Notes under the pieces: model-generated
Told to the model about the DNA's origin: nothing
What the model saw: only the letters and a program-made list of their open reading frames with translations
Database searches by the model: none
Program-made: the position numbers and the translations under genes
Part shown: positions 5,667-12,989 of the stretch, one piece after another
Layout of the letters: every line of letters begins with the position of its first letter
Position numbering within the stretch: the stretch's first letter is position 1
Origin: a virus
IMG/VR virus record: IMGVR_UViG_3300027985_000661
Coordinates: 1 to 64,000 of that record
Length of the DNA stretch: 64,000 bases
Direction: 5' to 3' (one strand)

Positions 5667-5994
5667 GCTACCTTATGAAACATTAACCCCTTCTCAAGTA
5701 AGGGAAATAGAGAACCTGGACAGATTACCAATCCCCTACTCCCAGTTACCCATCCGACCAAACTCTAAAATAGAAATAGAAGAGGAAATAATTAAGGGTA
5801 AAAAATGGACAGTTTATTATTATACTGTAAATGATTGGGATACCTACTTAAGAGTTAAAGTAAACGGCGCCACTATTAAATATGTGGAATATAAACAAGG
5901 TATCAGGGTCGTACCTACCTCCCCTATTATAGAAGATCCATTAATAAACGAAATATTAGAACTTATAGACGATGATCAAAACTTACCCTATTAA
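5647..5994 (+). CDS. Hypothetical protein, 115 aa
   Basis: I chose ATG 5647 over the in-frame TTG at 5638. The N-terminal third is Pro-rich and extended (PYSQLPIRPNSKIEIEEE); the middle has clear beta strands (KWTVYYYTVNDWDTYLRVKV, GATIKYVEYKQGIRVVP); the C-terminus is an acidic helix. A small beta-sandwich or barrel is likely. No family recognised. Confidence 0.6.
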   Translation: MYEPKSELPYETLTPSQVREIENLDRLPIPYSQLPIRPNSKIEIEEEIIKGKKWTVYYYTVNDWDTYLRVKVNGATIKYVEYKQGIRVVPTSPIIEDPLINEILELIDDDQNLPY

Positions 5995-6253
5995 AATATT
6001 CTATGAAAATAGTTTAGAAAAACTAGTTTACGGAGATAAAGTAGTAAATCTTAAGAACAATGGAGCAAGGGGCAGAATATACGGCCCCGCCCCTAAAAAC
6101 GATGATATGAGAGAATGGAGGCCTTTTGTGTACGCTTTAAGCGAAAGTGGATATGAAAAACATTCTAAGGAATGGGAGAATGATATAATAAACTCAGTTT
6201 TAGATAATTTAAAAGGAACCGATTTTAGTAAAATAACTAATATACTTTATTAA
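5972..6253 (+). CDS. Hypothetical protein, 93 aa
   Basis: Overlaps the previous gene by 23 nt. The product starts MIKTYPIKIFYENSLEKLVY and has a Gly/Arg/Pro loop (NNGARGRIYGPAPKNDD) before a Trp-rich helical part (MREWRPFVYALSESGYEK, SKEWENDII). No family recognised. Its TAA overlaps the ATG of the next gene by one base. Confidence 0.58.
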   Translation: MIKTYPIKIFYENSLEKLVYGDKVVNLKNNGARGRIYGPAPKNDDMREWRPFVYALSESGYEKHSKEWENDIINSVLDNLKGTDFSKITNILY

Positions 6254-6426
6254 TGGGATTTGGACAAGGACATTTGAGGTTAACGTGCATCGCTCCGGAA
6301 TGTACTAATAAAGTAGAAAGCAGCGTAGGGTTTGAAAACGTCTATTGCAAAGAATGCCTAGCAAGCATAGAGTTATACAATTCCCTGCTAAAAGTCAACA
6401 ACAATAAAAACGAAGAAGATGATTAG
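6253..6426 (+). CDS. Zn-binding miniprotein, 57 aa
   Basis: ATG 6253 shares one base with the preceding TAA. Cys pairs CIAPEC (14-19) and CKEC (34-37) suggest a small zinc ribbon, followed by a helix and an Asn/Lys/Glu/Asp tail. Overlaps the next gene by 8 nt. Second of four similar-sized Cys-rich proteins in this run. Confidence 0.55.
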   Translation: MGFGQGHLRLTCIAPECTNKVESSVGFENVYCKECLASIELYNSLLKVNNNKNEEDD

Positions 6427-6610
6427 TAAAGGAAGAGACGTAGAAGAACATATAAAGGCTGATATAGGGTATAGAGAAAGTAGTAATTCTTGCCAAAATT
6501 GTAAATATAGTATATGTGAAAGCCCCTCGTTTTTATACTGCCGTTATAATCCCTCATTTAAATTAAAAGTAAAACATTTAGGTATCTGCGATAAACAAAT
6601 TAGAATATGA
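6419..6610 (+). CDS. Cys-rich zinc-binding miniprotein, 63 aa
   Basis: Contains CQNCKYSIC, a Cys in FLYCRYNP and a final Cys in GICDKQ: the spacing resembles small phage zinc-finger-like proteins with CxxC and two distal Cys. The N-terminal ~20 residues are a charged helix. Its stop overlaps the ATG of the MazG-like gene (ATGA). Confidence 0.58.
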   Translation: MISKGRDVEEHIKADIGYRESSNSCQNCKYSICESPSFLYCRYNPSFKLKVKHLGICDKQIRI

Positions 6611-6963
6611 TAAATACATTTAATGACTACCAAGTCGCCGCTTTAACAACGGCACAATACCCAAGAACCGTAGTAATGAAGTCGGCTAAAACAGCCTCCT
6701 ACATTTATCCGGCCCTAGGCTTGGCCGGTGAAGCTGGCGAAGTAGCTGAGAAGGTTAAGAAATTATTACGGGATAAACTAGGGGACTGGGATGAACTTGA
6801 TAAAGAGAATATCAAAAAAGAACTAGGAGATGTATTATGGTATGTAGCTGTATTGGCACATGAATTCGGAATTGATTTGCAAGATGTTGCAAATGGTAAT
6901 ATAAATAAACTTTCTTCTAGAAAAGAAAGAGGGGTAATACACGGGTCTGGAGACAATAGATAA
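6607..6963 (+). CDS. MazG-like nucleoside triphosphate pyrophosphohydrolase, 118 aa
   Basis: Hydrolyses NTPs or dNTPs to monophosphates plus pyrophosphate. The Mg-binding signature is complete: E45xxE48 in GEAGEVAEK, then E72xxD75 in KELGDVLWYVA. The flanking sequence (YPALGLAGEAGEVAEKVKK, and the tail RKERGVIHGSGDNR) is that of the phage/bacterial MazG-like subgroup. Phage MazG proteins have been proposed to tune the host nucleotide pool or alarmone level; the substrate here cannot be read from sequence. The stop overlaps the next start by one base. Confidence 0.92.
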   Translation: MINTFNDYQVAALTTAQYPRTVVMKSAKTASYIYPALGLAGEAGEVAEKVKKLLRDKLGDWDELDKENIKKELGDVLWYVAVLAHEFGIDLQDVANGNINKLSSRKERGVIHGSGDNR

Positions 6964-7136
6964 TGGCACATTATAAGGATTTAACTAGAAAGAACTGTAT
7001 AGTATGCAATGAAACATACTTCGATAAGGATCCTAATTCATTAACCTGTTCCAAGGTATGTAAAGAAATAGCATTAGATAAAGTAAAAGAAAGAAGTAAA
7101 GATGTATACAGAAATGAAACTGATCCAAGGGGATGA
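6963..7136 (+). CDS. Zinc-finger-like miniprotein, 57 aa
   Basis: ATG 6963 overlaps the MazG stop. CIVC (13-16) and CSKVC (29-33) pattern a treble-clef or FCS-like knuckle, followed by a basic helix (EIALDKVKERSK). It overlaps the next gene by 35 nt. The CxxC...CxxxC pattern is common in phage DNA-associated miniproteins; no partner can be named. Confidence 0.55.
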   Translation: MAHYKDLTRKNCIVCNETYFDKDPNSLTCSKVCKEIALDKVKERSKDVYRNETDPRG

Positions 7137-7440
7137 TCCCTTTAAAAATTTAATACCCAGCTCTTTTGAACTTGGGGGAACTACTTATAAAGTAGAGCAG
7201 GTGGATAATTTATTAGAAGGAGATAACGTGGCATTCATTAACTTCCCTACATCCACTGTTAGAATAGCAAACCAATTTAAAGGGAGCACATGCTCTGCTT
7301 CCTATAAAGAGGTGTCCTTCTACCATGAATTAGTACACGGTATATTAGATACAATGGGGCAATCCGAACTATCCTCTGATGAGGTATTTGTAGAAGGATT
7401 TGCTAACTTGTTACATCAATATATAAAAACAGCCAAATAA
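7102..7440 (+). CDS. Small zincin-type metalloprotease, 112 aa
   Basis: HELVH at residues 75-79 is an HExxH zinc site, and E98 in FVEGFANLL 19 residues later is placed to be the third ligand (gluzincin-like arrangement). The rest is a small alpha/beta domain with a strand-rich N-terminus. At 112 aa it is a minimal protease core like those near ImmA/IrrE-type or phage 'M78-like' proteins, but the exact family is uncertain. The start could also be the internal ATG four codons later. Targets are unknown; cleavage of a host regulator or a phage protein is possible. Confidence 0.7.
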   Translation: MYTEMKLIQGDDPFKNLIPSSFELGGTTYKVEQVDNLLEGDNVAFINFPTSTVRIANQFKGSTCSASYKEVSFYHELVHGILDTMGQSELSSDEVFVEGFANLLHQYIKTAK

Positions 7441-7667
7441 AAAATGATTACCCACATGATAAAATATTAACAGAGGTAGAAAGAAAAAATATCCTAGGCT
7501 ATACACAATTATAGAAAAATACATTGAAGATTTTATCTTTATAAGTTTTGCATTAGTTTTTAATGCTACTTTAATTTTATTTGATATTTTGTTATAACTT
7601 TATTATATTTTTTGTAACCTTAAGTATATAATAACGTAAAAGAACGCATATAACCCAATAAATAATC
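7441..7667 (+). promoter_or_regulatory. Intergenic region: promoter candidate and possible ORF remnant
   Basis: Holds the second copy of TTTTGTAACCTT (7610-7621), followed by TATATAATAACG, ahead of the GroES-like gene. The first half contains two overlapping open frames without usable starts: one ends ...GYTQL, and the other reads EKYIEDFIFISFALVFNATL, a hydrophobic helix. They may be pieces of a decayed membrane-protein gene split by a frameshift, but this is weak. Confidence 0.35.
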
Positions 7668-8012
7668 ATGGTAAGTAAAAAAGTAAAGAACTTCGAGGAT
7701 TTAGAAAATATAATCCTTAGAAACGGCGTCATTTTAGTAAAAGCCGTAAATAAAAAACCTAAATCTAATATTGTCCTAACCAATGACTTAGGGTCCCCAA
7801 TAGAAGAGACAAACAGTGCTGTTTTTGACTATGCAATAATCGTTAATGCAAACGGATCTTCTAAATATAAAAATGGAGATATAGTAGTAGTCGCTAACTT
7901 TAGTACATTAGATGCTATAGCTATGAAGAATGCTGAAGATACTACTTATATTGTATTGCCAGAATATAATATTAGTTTGGCCGTTAAACCTGAAAATTTT
8001 AATTTTAATTAA
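7668..8012 (+). CDS. GroES-like co-chaperonin candidate, 114 aa
   Basis: The pattern follows GroES: an N-terminal strand (NGVILVKAVNKKPKSNIVL), a mobile-loop-like polar insertion, KYKNGDIVVVANF where GroES has the VKVGDKV strand, and a C-terminal strand TYIVLPEYNISLAVK where GroES has EYLILREDDILAV. Length is close to GroES (~97 aa). Phages such as T4 (Gp31) encode their own co-chaperonin for capsid folding, so the role would fit. The match is by eye and lacks a decisive motif; a generic small beta-barrel is the alternative. Confidence 0.5.
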   Translation: MVSKKVKNFEDLENIILRNGVILVKAVNKKPKSNIVLTNDLGSPIEETNSAVFDYAIIVNANGSSKYKNGDIVVVANFSTLDAIAMKNAEDTTYIVLPEYNISLAVKPENFNFN

Positions 8013-8019
8013 TAACCAA

Positions 8020-8463
8020 ATGAATTACTTTGTAAAAAAAGATCTTCCTTACTTAAACCTTACTAAAGGAGAGGAATTAGTTTATGACGAATCTTGCGAC
8101 GGCTATACTTTTAGTATAAAAGAGGAACATGTTGGGGAGTATGGCACTACAACTTCTTCACATGAGGTATTTGTAACAGAGGAATACCTTAAAAAATTTC
8201 CGGAACATTTTGAATCGGAATTTGTTGAAAGTGAGGTCTCCCCTAGTTTATATATAAATGACGCATACAATTCAAATATGAAATCTGAAAAGGATATAGA
8301 AGATAGAATAGAGTATCTAACTACTTTAATGGGTAATTTAGAGGCAGAGTTAGACTGTCCCATGCCCGACGAAGATAAAGTTATAGATTTAATTGACTTA
8401 ATCGAAAATATAAGAACAAAAGTAAATTTATTAAACTGGGTATTAAACGAAGATAAAGAATAG
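8020..8463 (+). CDS. Hypothetical protein, 147 aa
   Basis: ATG 8020 was chosen; the longer frame from 7930 would overlap the GroES-like gene by 83 nt. The product is acidic: a beta-rich N-terminal half (NYFVKKDLPYLNLTKGEEL, HEVFVTEEYLKKF) and a helical C-terminal half (EKDIEDRIEYLTTLMGNLE) that may form a coiled coil. No family recognised. Confidence 0.6.
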   Translation: MNYFVKKDLPYLNLTKGEELVYDESCDGYTFSIKEEHVGEYGTTTSSHEVFVTEEYLKKFPEHFESEFVESEVSPSLYINDAYNSNMKSEKDIEDRIEYLTTLMGNLEAELDCPMPDEDKVIDLIDLIENIRTKVNLLNWVLNEDKE

Positions 8464-8471
8464 TTAGTATT

Positions 8472-8855
8472 ATGGAAAATAAAGAATTAGAACAAAAAGT
8501 AGAAGAGGTAGTAAGCGTAGATCAGGATGTTGTAGAGGATACAGTGGTTGAAGAAGGGCCGGGTATTGTATTATTTGATTACGCTGATTTTAAATTAAAA
8601 TGTAATTGCGGGCATGTACAAACAATGCGTGAAAATGTACAAGGTGGGTTAGCCTTACAGTTATACTGTACAGATTATCATTCCTTAACCTTAGCCTGTG
8701 AAAAATGCGGAAATACCCTCACTGCTTTCTTTGAAGAAGCTTCTAATCCTCCCGTACAAACTATAGAAGAAATTATGGAGGACGTAGAAACATTAGACCA
8801 ATTAGGAAATGAAAACTCAGTACAAGAATCAGTTCAGGAAGAAGATAAAGCCTAA
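8472..8855 (+). CDS. Zn-ribbon protein with acidic flanks, 127 aa
   Basis: An acidic N-terminus (about 30 residues rich in Glu, Val and Asp) precedes a zinc ribbon made of CNCGH (44-48) and CEKCG (76-80), and an acidic C-terminal tail. Such a fold usually contacts nucleic acid or a transcription machine, while the acidic tails would disfavour direct DNA binding by the tails. Overlaps the next gene by 47 nt if that gene starts at 8809. Confidence 0.6.
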   Translation: MENKELEQKVEEVVSVDQDVVEDTVVEEGPGIVLFDYADFKLKCNCGHVQTMRENVQGGLALQLYCTDYHSLTLACEKCGNTLTAFFEEASNPPVQTIEEIMEDVETLDQLGNENSVQESVQEEDKA

Positions 8856-9192
8856 GAATAAGTACAGGGAGTTTGTTAAAATAATGAATGGGTTACTTCA
8901 GCTTTCTGAAAGGGAAGCTGAGGTACTTGCGTTACTAATGCAAGTAGACAACGATTGGAGCCCTGTTCTACAAAATGATATTAAAAACATCCTTAGTACA
9001 GATTCTAGAAGGGCAATAATGCAAGAAACGTATATTAACAAGAATAACCTTAGTAAGTATATTAAACTTCTTAAGGAAAAGGGTCTTGTATACGAGACTG
9101 CATTTGGAGGATACGAGGTATCCCCTTCTATTATGCCGGTAGAGAAAAATAATTTTATTGAAGTATTATTCACATTAGAAATAGGAGAATGA
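8809..9192 (+). CDS. Winged-helix (MarR-like) DNA-binding protein candidate, 127 aa
   Basis: LQLSEREAEVLALLMQ is the first helix of a winged-helix domain, followed by a recognition-helix-like segment (INKNNLSKYIKLLKEKGLVY) and a wing-like hairpin (ETAFGGYEVSP). Start at 8809 overlaps the upstream gene by 47 nt; a shorter start at 8884 (102 aa) is possible, but the residues in between (KYREFVKIMNGLL) look like genuine protein. A local transcription regulator is the natural inference. Confidence 0.58.
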   Translation: MKTQYKNQFRKKIKPKNKYREFVKIMNGLLQLSEREAEVLALLMQVDNDWSPVLQNDIKNILSTDSRRAIMQETYINKNNLSKYIKLLKEKGLVYETAFGGYEVSPSIMPVEKNNFIEVLFTLEIGE

Positions 9193-9392
9193 GTTTAATT
9201 GAAAAATTAATGTATAAGTTTGGGTATATTAAAATATCTGGGCATCTTCGACTTATAAAAGACGCAGAAAAAGAGGCTTTTTATGCAGGGTTGCAAAGTG
9301 CAAACGAAGTAGCAACGTCTAAAGATTCTGAGAGCGCGCCTTCCCCTAAAAAGAAACCCAATAAACGGAAACCTACTATAAAGACTAAATAA
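9189..9392 (+). CDS. Hypothetical protein with basic tail, 67 aa
   Basis: ATG overlaps the preceding stop (ATGA). An amphipathic N-terminal half (SLIEKLMYKFGYIKISGHLR) is followed by a helix and a strongly basic tail (PKKKPNKRKPTIKTK), which could bind nucleic acid. No family recognised. Ends exactly at the next start (TAATG). Confidence 0.52.
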   Translation: MSLIEKLMYKFGYIKISGHLRLIKDAEKEAFYAGLQSANEVATSKDSESAPSPKKKPNKRKPTIKTK

Positions 9393-9613
9393 TGAGAATT
9401 ACAGAATTTAAACCTGGGTACTCTTATTTAATCCAAAATAATGATAGCTGTATCAACTCCAGTATTGAAGAAAAAAAGTTTTTAAAAGAATCTAAAAATT
9501 GTATTTGTTTTGAAGTAGAAGAAGATGGCAAGCTAGTTAAAGAATGGTATATAAAAGAATATTTCATTAATGAATATACTATAATAGAGGAACTTAAAAA
9601 TGAAGAAAAATGA
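9392..9613 (+). CDS. Hypothetical protein, 73 aa
   Basis: Begins MRITEFKPGYSYLIQ, a form seen in small phage barrel proteins, and continues through strands (CICFEVEEDGKLVKEWYI) to an acidic end. Three Cys are present, unpaired. Overlaps the next gene by 14 nt. No family recognised. Confidence 0.52.
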   Translation: MRITEFKPGYSYLIQNNDSCINSSIEEKKFLKESKNCICFEVEEDGKLVKEWYIKEYFINEYTIIEELKNEEK

Positions 9614-9806
9614 TCTTATAAAAGAGATCTCTATAATGACAGGAGTAGATCAGCGAGTAGTTAGGCTAGTTGCGGACTACCCCTTAAAGTTTTCTAGGGA
9701 CCGTATGTCAGACCCAGACGACTGGAGAGCCATAATGATTAGATATTTTTGTAAGTTTGTACCCAAAAATAAAATATTAAAACAGTTAAAAGAAGATGGA
9801 AAGTAA
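9600..9806 (+). CDS. HU/IHF-like N-terminal helical protein, 68 aa
   Basis: KNDLIKEISIMTGVDQRVVR resembles the first two helices of HU/IHF proteins, and IRYFCKFVPK stands where HU has its central strand. The DNA-binding beta-arm is absent, so it would be a truncated relative or a look-alike. Related short proteins occur in Bacteroidota phages. It lies directly before the 141-aa gene, overlapping it by 11 nt. Confidence 0.42.
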   Translation: MKKNDLIKEISIMTGVDQRVVRLVADYPLKFSRDRMSDPDDWRAIMIRYFCKFVPKNKILKQLKEDGK

Positions 9807-10221
9807 TAAATACTACACTCCTGATATTGAAGAATTCTATGTCGGATTTGAATATGAATCCCTACAAGACGAAAGGTATCCAGAGAAAGACTCTTCTTGG
9901 GGGAAGCAAAGTATAGATGATGAATGGGAGATGAGGGCTTTTATAGGGTATTATTGCGGAGACCATTTAGCAGGCCTTAGAGTAAAATACTTAGACAAAG
10001 AAGATATTGAAAGTTTAGGGTTTGAAAGGCAAGTAGCACATAGTGTGTATTTTAAAAAAGATGGATATAGATTAGTTCATTGGGTTACTAAGACAAAAAT
10101 AAATAGAGAAGTAGATATATATAAAGTATTTGATAAAGATGACGAACAGCTTATATTTAGAGGTATTGTTAAAAATAAATCAGAACTAAAGAAATTATTA
10201 GATCAATTAGGTGTTATATAA
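9796..10221 (+). CDS. Conserved-type phage protein of unknown function, 141 aa
   Basis: The N-terminus YYTPDIEEFYVGFEYES is a form I associate with small conserved proteins of Bacteroidota phages. The rest alternates charged helices and strands (AHSVYFKKDGYRLVHWVTK, EQLIFRGIVKNKSELKKLLD). It is the last gene before a terminator and the virion block. No activity can be assigned. Confidence 0.62.
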   Translation: MESNKYYTPDIEEFYVGFEYESLQDERYPEKDSSWGKQSIDDEWEMRAFIGYYCGDHLAGLRVKYLDKEDIESLGFERQVAHSVYFKKDGYRLVHWVTKTKINREVDIYKVFDKDDEQLIFRGIVKNKSELKKLLDQLGVI

Positions 10222-10312
10222 CAATGATATCTAATCACGTAACAATCGTAGTATACAAACGTATTTATAAGTAACTTTACTTTACTTTACCTACGTTTAA
10301 GTTAGGAATAGG

Positions 10313-10370
10313 GCCTGTATTTAAGGGGGTAGCACTGAATAACCGCACCACTTATTATACAGGCTTTTTT
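10313..10370 (+). terminator. Strong intrinsic terminator before the virion block
   Basis: GCCTGTAT (10313-10320) pairs perfectly with ATACAGGC (10357-10364) and is followed by six T. The 36-nt apical part has additional G/C-rich pairing (TAAGGGG with CCACTTA), making an extended hairpin. It ends the early-type gene run and separates it from the terminase genes. Confidence 0.8.
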
Positions 10371-10383
10371 AATATAATAAAAT

Positions 10384-10902
10384 ATGAAGAGACTTTTTGA
10401 TATAGTTAAAGGTAAAGTTGTACTTAACCCTGCTACATTATGGATACCCGAATTTAAAATTTTATGGGACCGTGACACTACAGAAGAAAAAATAACAGCT
10501 TTATCTGAAATAACTTATATTGTTTTTCTTTGCGACTACAGATCTCCTTATAGAGACATGAGGGAAGATTTAAAAGAAAAGACAGTGCGAAAAGACATGT
10601 CGGTAGATTCTAAATGGAAACCCGATAAAGAAGTAATAAAAGCAAAAGAAAAATATATACTACTACAAGATACAGCTAATACCAGATTACTACAGGCCGC
10701 TAAAGTAGCAGCAGATAAATTGACTGACTATTTTACTACTGTGGATCCCTCAGATGCTAATAATATAGTTAGGAACTTGAAGGAATTAGGGTCTGTAGTT
10801 AAATCTTTAGACACTCTACAAAAACAAGTAGAGAAAGAGCAATTAGATAGAGAATCTGCTAAAGGTAGTAGGGATATAGGGCATTATGAAAAACCACGAT
10901 AA
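10384..10902 (+). CDS. Putative terminase small subunit, 172 aa
   Basis: Assigned by position directly before TerL (3-nt gap) and by its size and helical character; small terminase subunits recognise phage DNA for packaging. The N-terminal part (PATLWIPEFKILWDRD, YIVFLCDYRSPYRDM) resembles the crAss-like protein found at this spot, and the C-terminal half is a long helix with coiled-coil character (RNLKELGSVVKSLDTLQKQ). No helix-turn-helix is evident, so the functional name is inference. Confidence 0.55.
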   Translation: MKRLFDIVKGKVVLNPATLWIPEFKILWDRDTTEEKITALSEITYIVFLCDYRSPYRDMREDLKEKTVRKDMSVDSKWKPDKEVIKAKEKYILLQDTANTRLLQAAKVAADKLTDYFTTVDPSDANNIVRNLKELGSVVKSLDTLQKQVEKEQLDRESAKGSRDIGHYEKPR

Positions 10903-10905
10903 TAT

Positions 10906-12978
10906 ATGATGGCGAAAGATTTTGAAATGCTTAAGATTACGAATAACAAGAATAAATTTCGTAAACCTGCACTTCATTTTGAAAAACACGATTGCTATAC
11001 ATTTTCCCCACCCGGGACTAGTGAATACTATGAATATTGGGATAAAGAATTAGAGTATTGCAGGTATGGGTATACCGCAGAAGATGGGGATAGGATAACC
11101 GGATACAATTATTTCTACTTGAATTATTCTAGAATTATGCTAGTAAAGGATGTCAAAGTAGAATTACCAGACGGCTCTTTTAGAGTAAAGGCAGAAAGGA
11201 TAGAAGATTTCCCAAGGTTCTACGATTATGATAGGGCCTACTTTGATGCTATAGAAAAAGCAGAATTAGAAGAAAAGCATCTTGCAGTATTAAAGGCAAG
11301 GGGTAAGGGGTACTCATTTAAAAGTGCAAGTATGTTAGCACGTAATTATATGTGTATTCCTAATAGTGTATCCTATGCTATCGCGGCAGAAGCAGAGTAC
11401 CTAACAAAAGACGGCCTCTTGACCAAAGCATTTAACATGATTGAATGGTTAAATGATAATACAGCTTGGTATAAAACATCCGATAAGAAAGACACCGCTA
11501 TGCATAAACGTGCATCCTATGTGTATAAAAATGAACAAGGTGTATGGGTAGAAGATGGGTATAAATCAGAGATTATAGGTGTTACACTTAAAAATGATTA
11601 TCAAAAAGCTAGGGGTAAAAGGGGGAAGTTAATCTTATTTGAAGAGGCAGGTAAGTTCCCTAATCTTAAAGCAGCTTGGCAGATTGCAAGGCCTTCAGTA
11701 GAGGAAGACGGAAAGGCTTTCGGTCTTATGGTAGCATTTGGAACAGGGGGTACAGAAGGTGGAGACTTTGAAGGTCTAAAAGACCTGTTCTATGAAACAA
11801 AGGCTTATAACTGTTTAGGGTTTGAGAATGTTTGGGACGAAGGGATGCAAGGAACTAAATGTGGATTTTTTATTCCGCAGTCCTCTAATATGACTGAGAT
11901 ACCTAAAGAGTTCAGAAGTGAATTTCCAGAAGGAACTAAGACGATGGACGAAGATGGGAATACTAACTTTGAAGTATGCGAAAAAGTAATCCTACTCCAA
12001 CGTCAACATGTAATAGATAATGCATCTGATAGGAGAGCGGTAGATCGACATATAGCGGAGCAACCTTTAAATCCAAGTGAGGCGTGTTTAGATATAAGTA
12101 CTAATATATTTCCCAAAATGGACTTACAGCGTCATTTAGCTTATATCCGAAACAATGAAAAAATAAAAAATTATAAACAAGTAGGCGATCTATATTATGA
12201 TGACCTTGGGGCATTAAAGTGGCTACAGGAAGATCCTAAAAAAGCAAAAGATCTTACAAAGTACAGGCTTAATAAGGGTGACGATCCGGAAGGTCAAGTT
12301 GTTATATGGGAGCATCCTCCAAAAGAAATACCATTTGGTTTGTATATTGCAGGCTGTGACCCCTATGATCATGATAAGTCTGGGACTAATTCTTTAGGTT
12401 CTATATTTATATATAAACGTATTAACGGACTAGAAGAATATAATGATCTTCCAGTGGCGGAATATACCGGGAGACCAGATACAGCTAATGAATTTTACGA
12501 GACTGTAAGGAAATTACTGCAATACTATAACGCCTCCCTACTATATGAAAATGAAAAGAAAGGTTTATTCTTTTATTTTGAAAAGCATAATATTACACAT
12601 ATGCTTGCAGATCAACCTAATGATCTGATAGGGGATATTGTAAAAGAGACAAGTGTACAACGTAAGAAGGGTATACATATGAACCAGCATATAAAAGACT
12701 GGGGAGAGGGGGCAATAAGAGATTGGTTAATAGAAGAATATGCCCCTGGTAAAAAGAACTTAACCAAAATACTATCTGAACCATTAATAGAGGAATTGAT
12801 AGCCTATAACGATGAGGGTAACTTTGACCGCGTGATGAGTTTTATGATGGTAATGTTATATAGACAACAACTTCACAAAGTACATGTGAAAAATAAAAAT
12901 AAACTGAGTAGACGTACTCAACTGTTTCCAAATGGGTTATTTAACTCTGAGAAAGATTCAGTATATTTTAATATTTAA
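10906..12978 (+). CDS. terL: Terminase large subunit (packaging ATPase/nuclease), 690 aa
   Basis: The motor that drives DNA into the prohead. Variant Walker A is KARGKGYSFKSAS near residue 130-142, and Walker B with catalytic acid is LILFEEAG near 242-249. The RNase H-fold nuclease begins with AGCDPYDHDKSG (metal-binding Asp near 484) and continues with LLYENEKKG and a late Asp in FDRVMSFMMV. Length and motifs fit crAss-like TerL. The start may be the first or second ATG of ATGATG at 10906. The gene is uninterrupted. It is followed by the portal gene after 11 nt. Confidence 0.95.
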   Translation: MMAKDFEMLKITNNKNKFRKPALHFEKHDCYTFSPPGTSEYYEYWDKELEYCRYGYTAEDGDRITGYNYFYLNYSRIMLVKDVKVELPDGSFRVKAERIEDFPRFYDYDRAYFDAIEKAELEEKHLAVLKARGKGYSFKSASMLARNYMCIPNSVSYAIAAEAEYLTKDGLLTKAFNMIEWLNDNTAWYKTSDKKDTAMHKRASYVYKNEQGVWVEDGYKSEIIGVTLKNDYQKARGKRGKLILFEEAGKFPNLKAAWQIARPSVEEDGKAFGLMVAFGTGGTEGGDFEGLKDLFYETKAYNCLGFENVWDEGMQGTKCGFFIPQSSNMTEIPKEFRSEFPEGTKTMDEDGNTNFEVCEKVILLQRQHVIDNASDRRAVDRHIAEQPLNPSEACLDISTNIFPKMDLQRHLAYIRNNEKIKNYKQVGDLYYDDLGALKWLQEDPKKAKDLTKYRLNKGDDPEGQVVIWEHPPKEIPFGLYIAGCDPYDHDKSGTNSLGSIFIYKRINGLEEYNDLPVAEYTGRPDTANEFYETVRKLLQYYNASLLYENEKKGLFFYFEKHNITHMLADQPNDLIGDIVKETSVQRKKGIHMNQHIKDWGEGAIRDWLIEEYAPGKKNLTKILSEPLIEELIAYNDEGNFDRVMSFMMVMLYRQQLHKVHVKNKNKLSRRTQLFPNGLFNSEKDSVYFNI

Positions 12979-12989
12979 ACTAGTTTAAA

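Noticed and set aside
7930-8019. N-terminal extension of the 147-aa gene
   Set aside because: It would overlap most of the end of the GroES-like gene; ATG 8020 follows that stop and gives a normal start.
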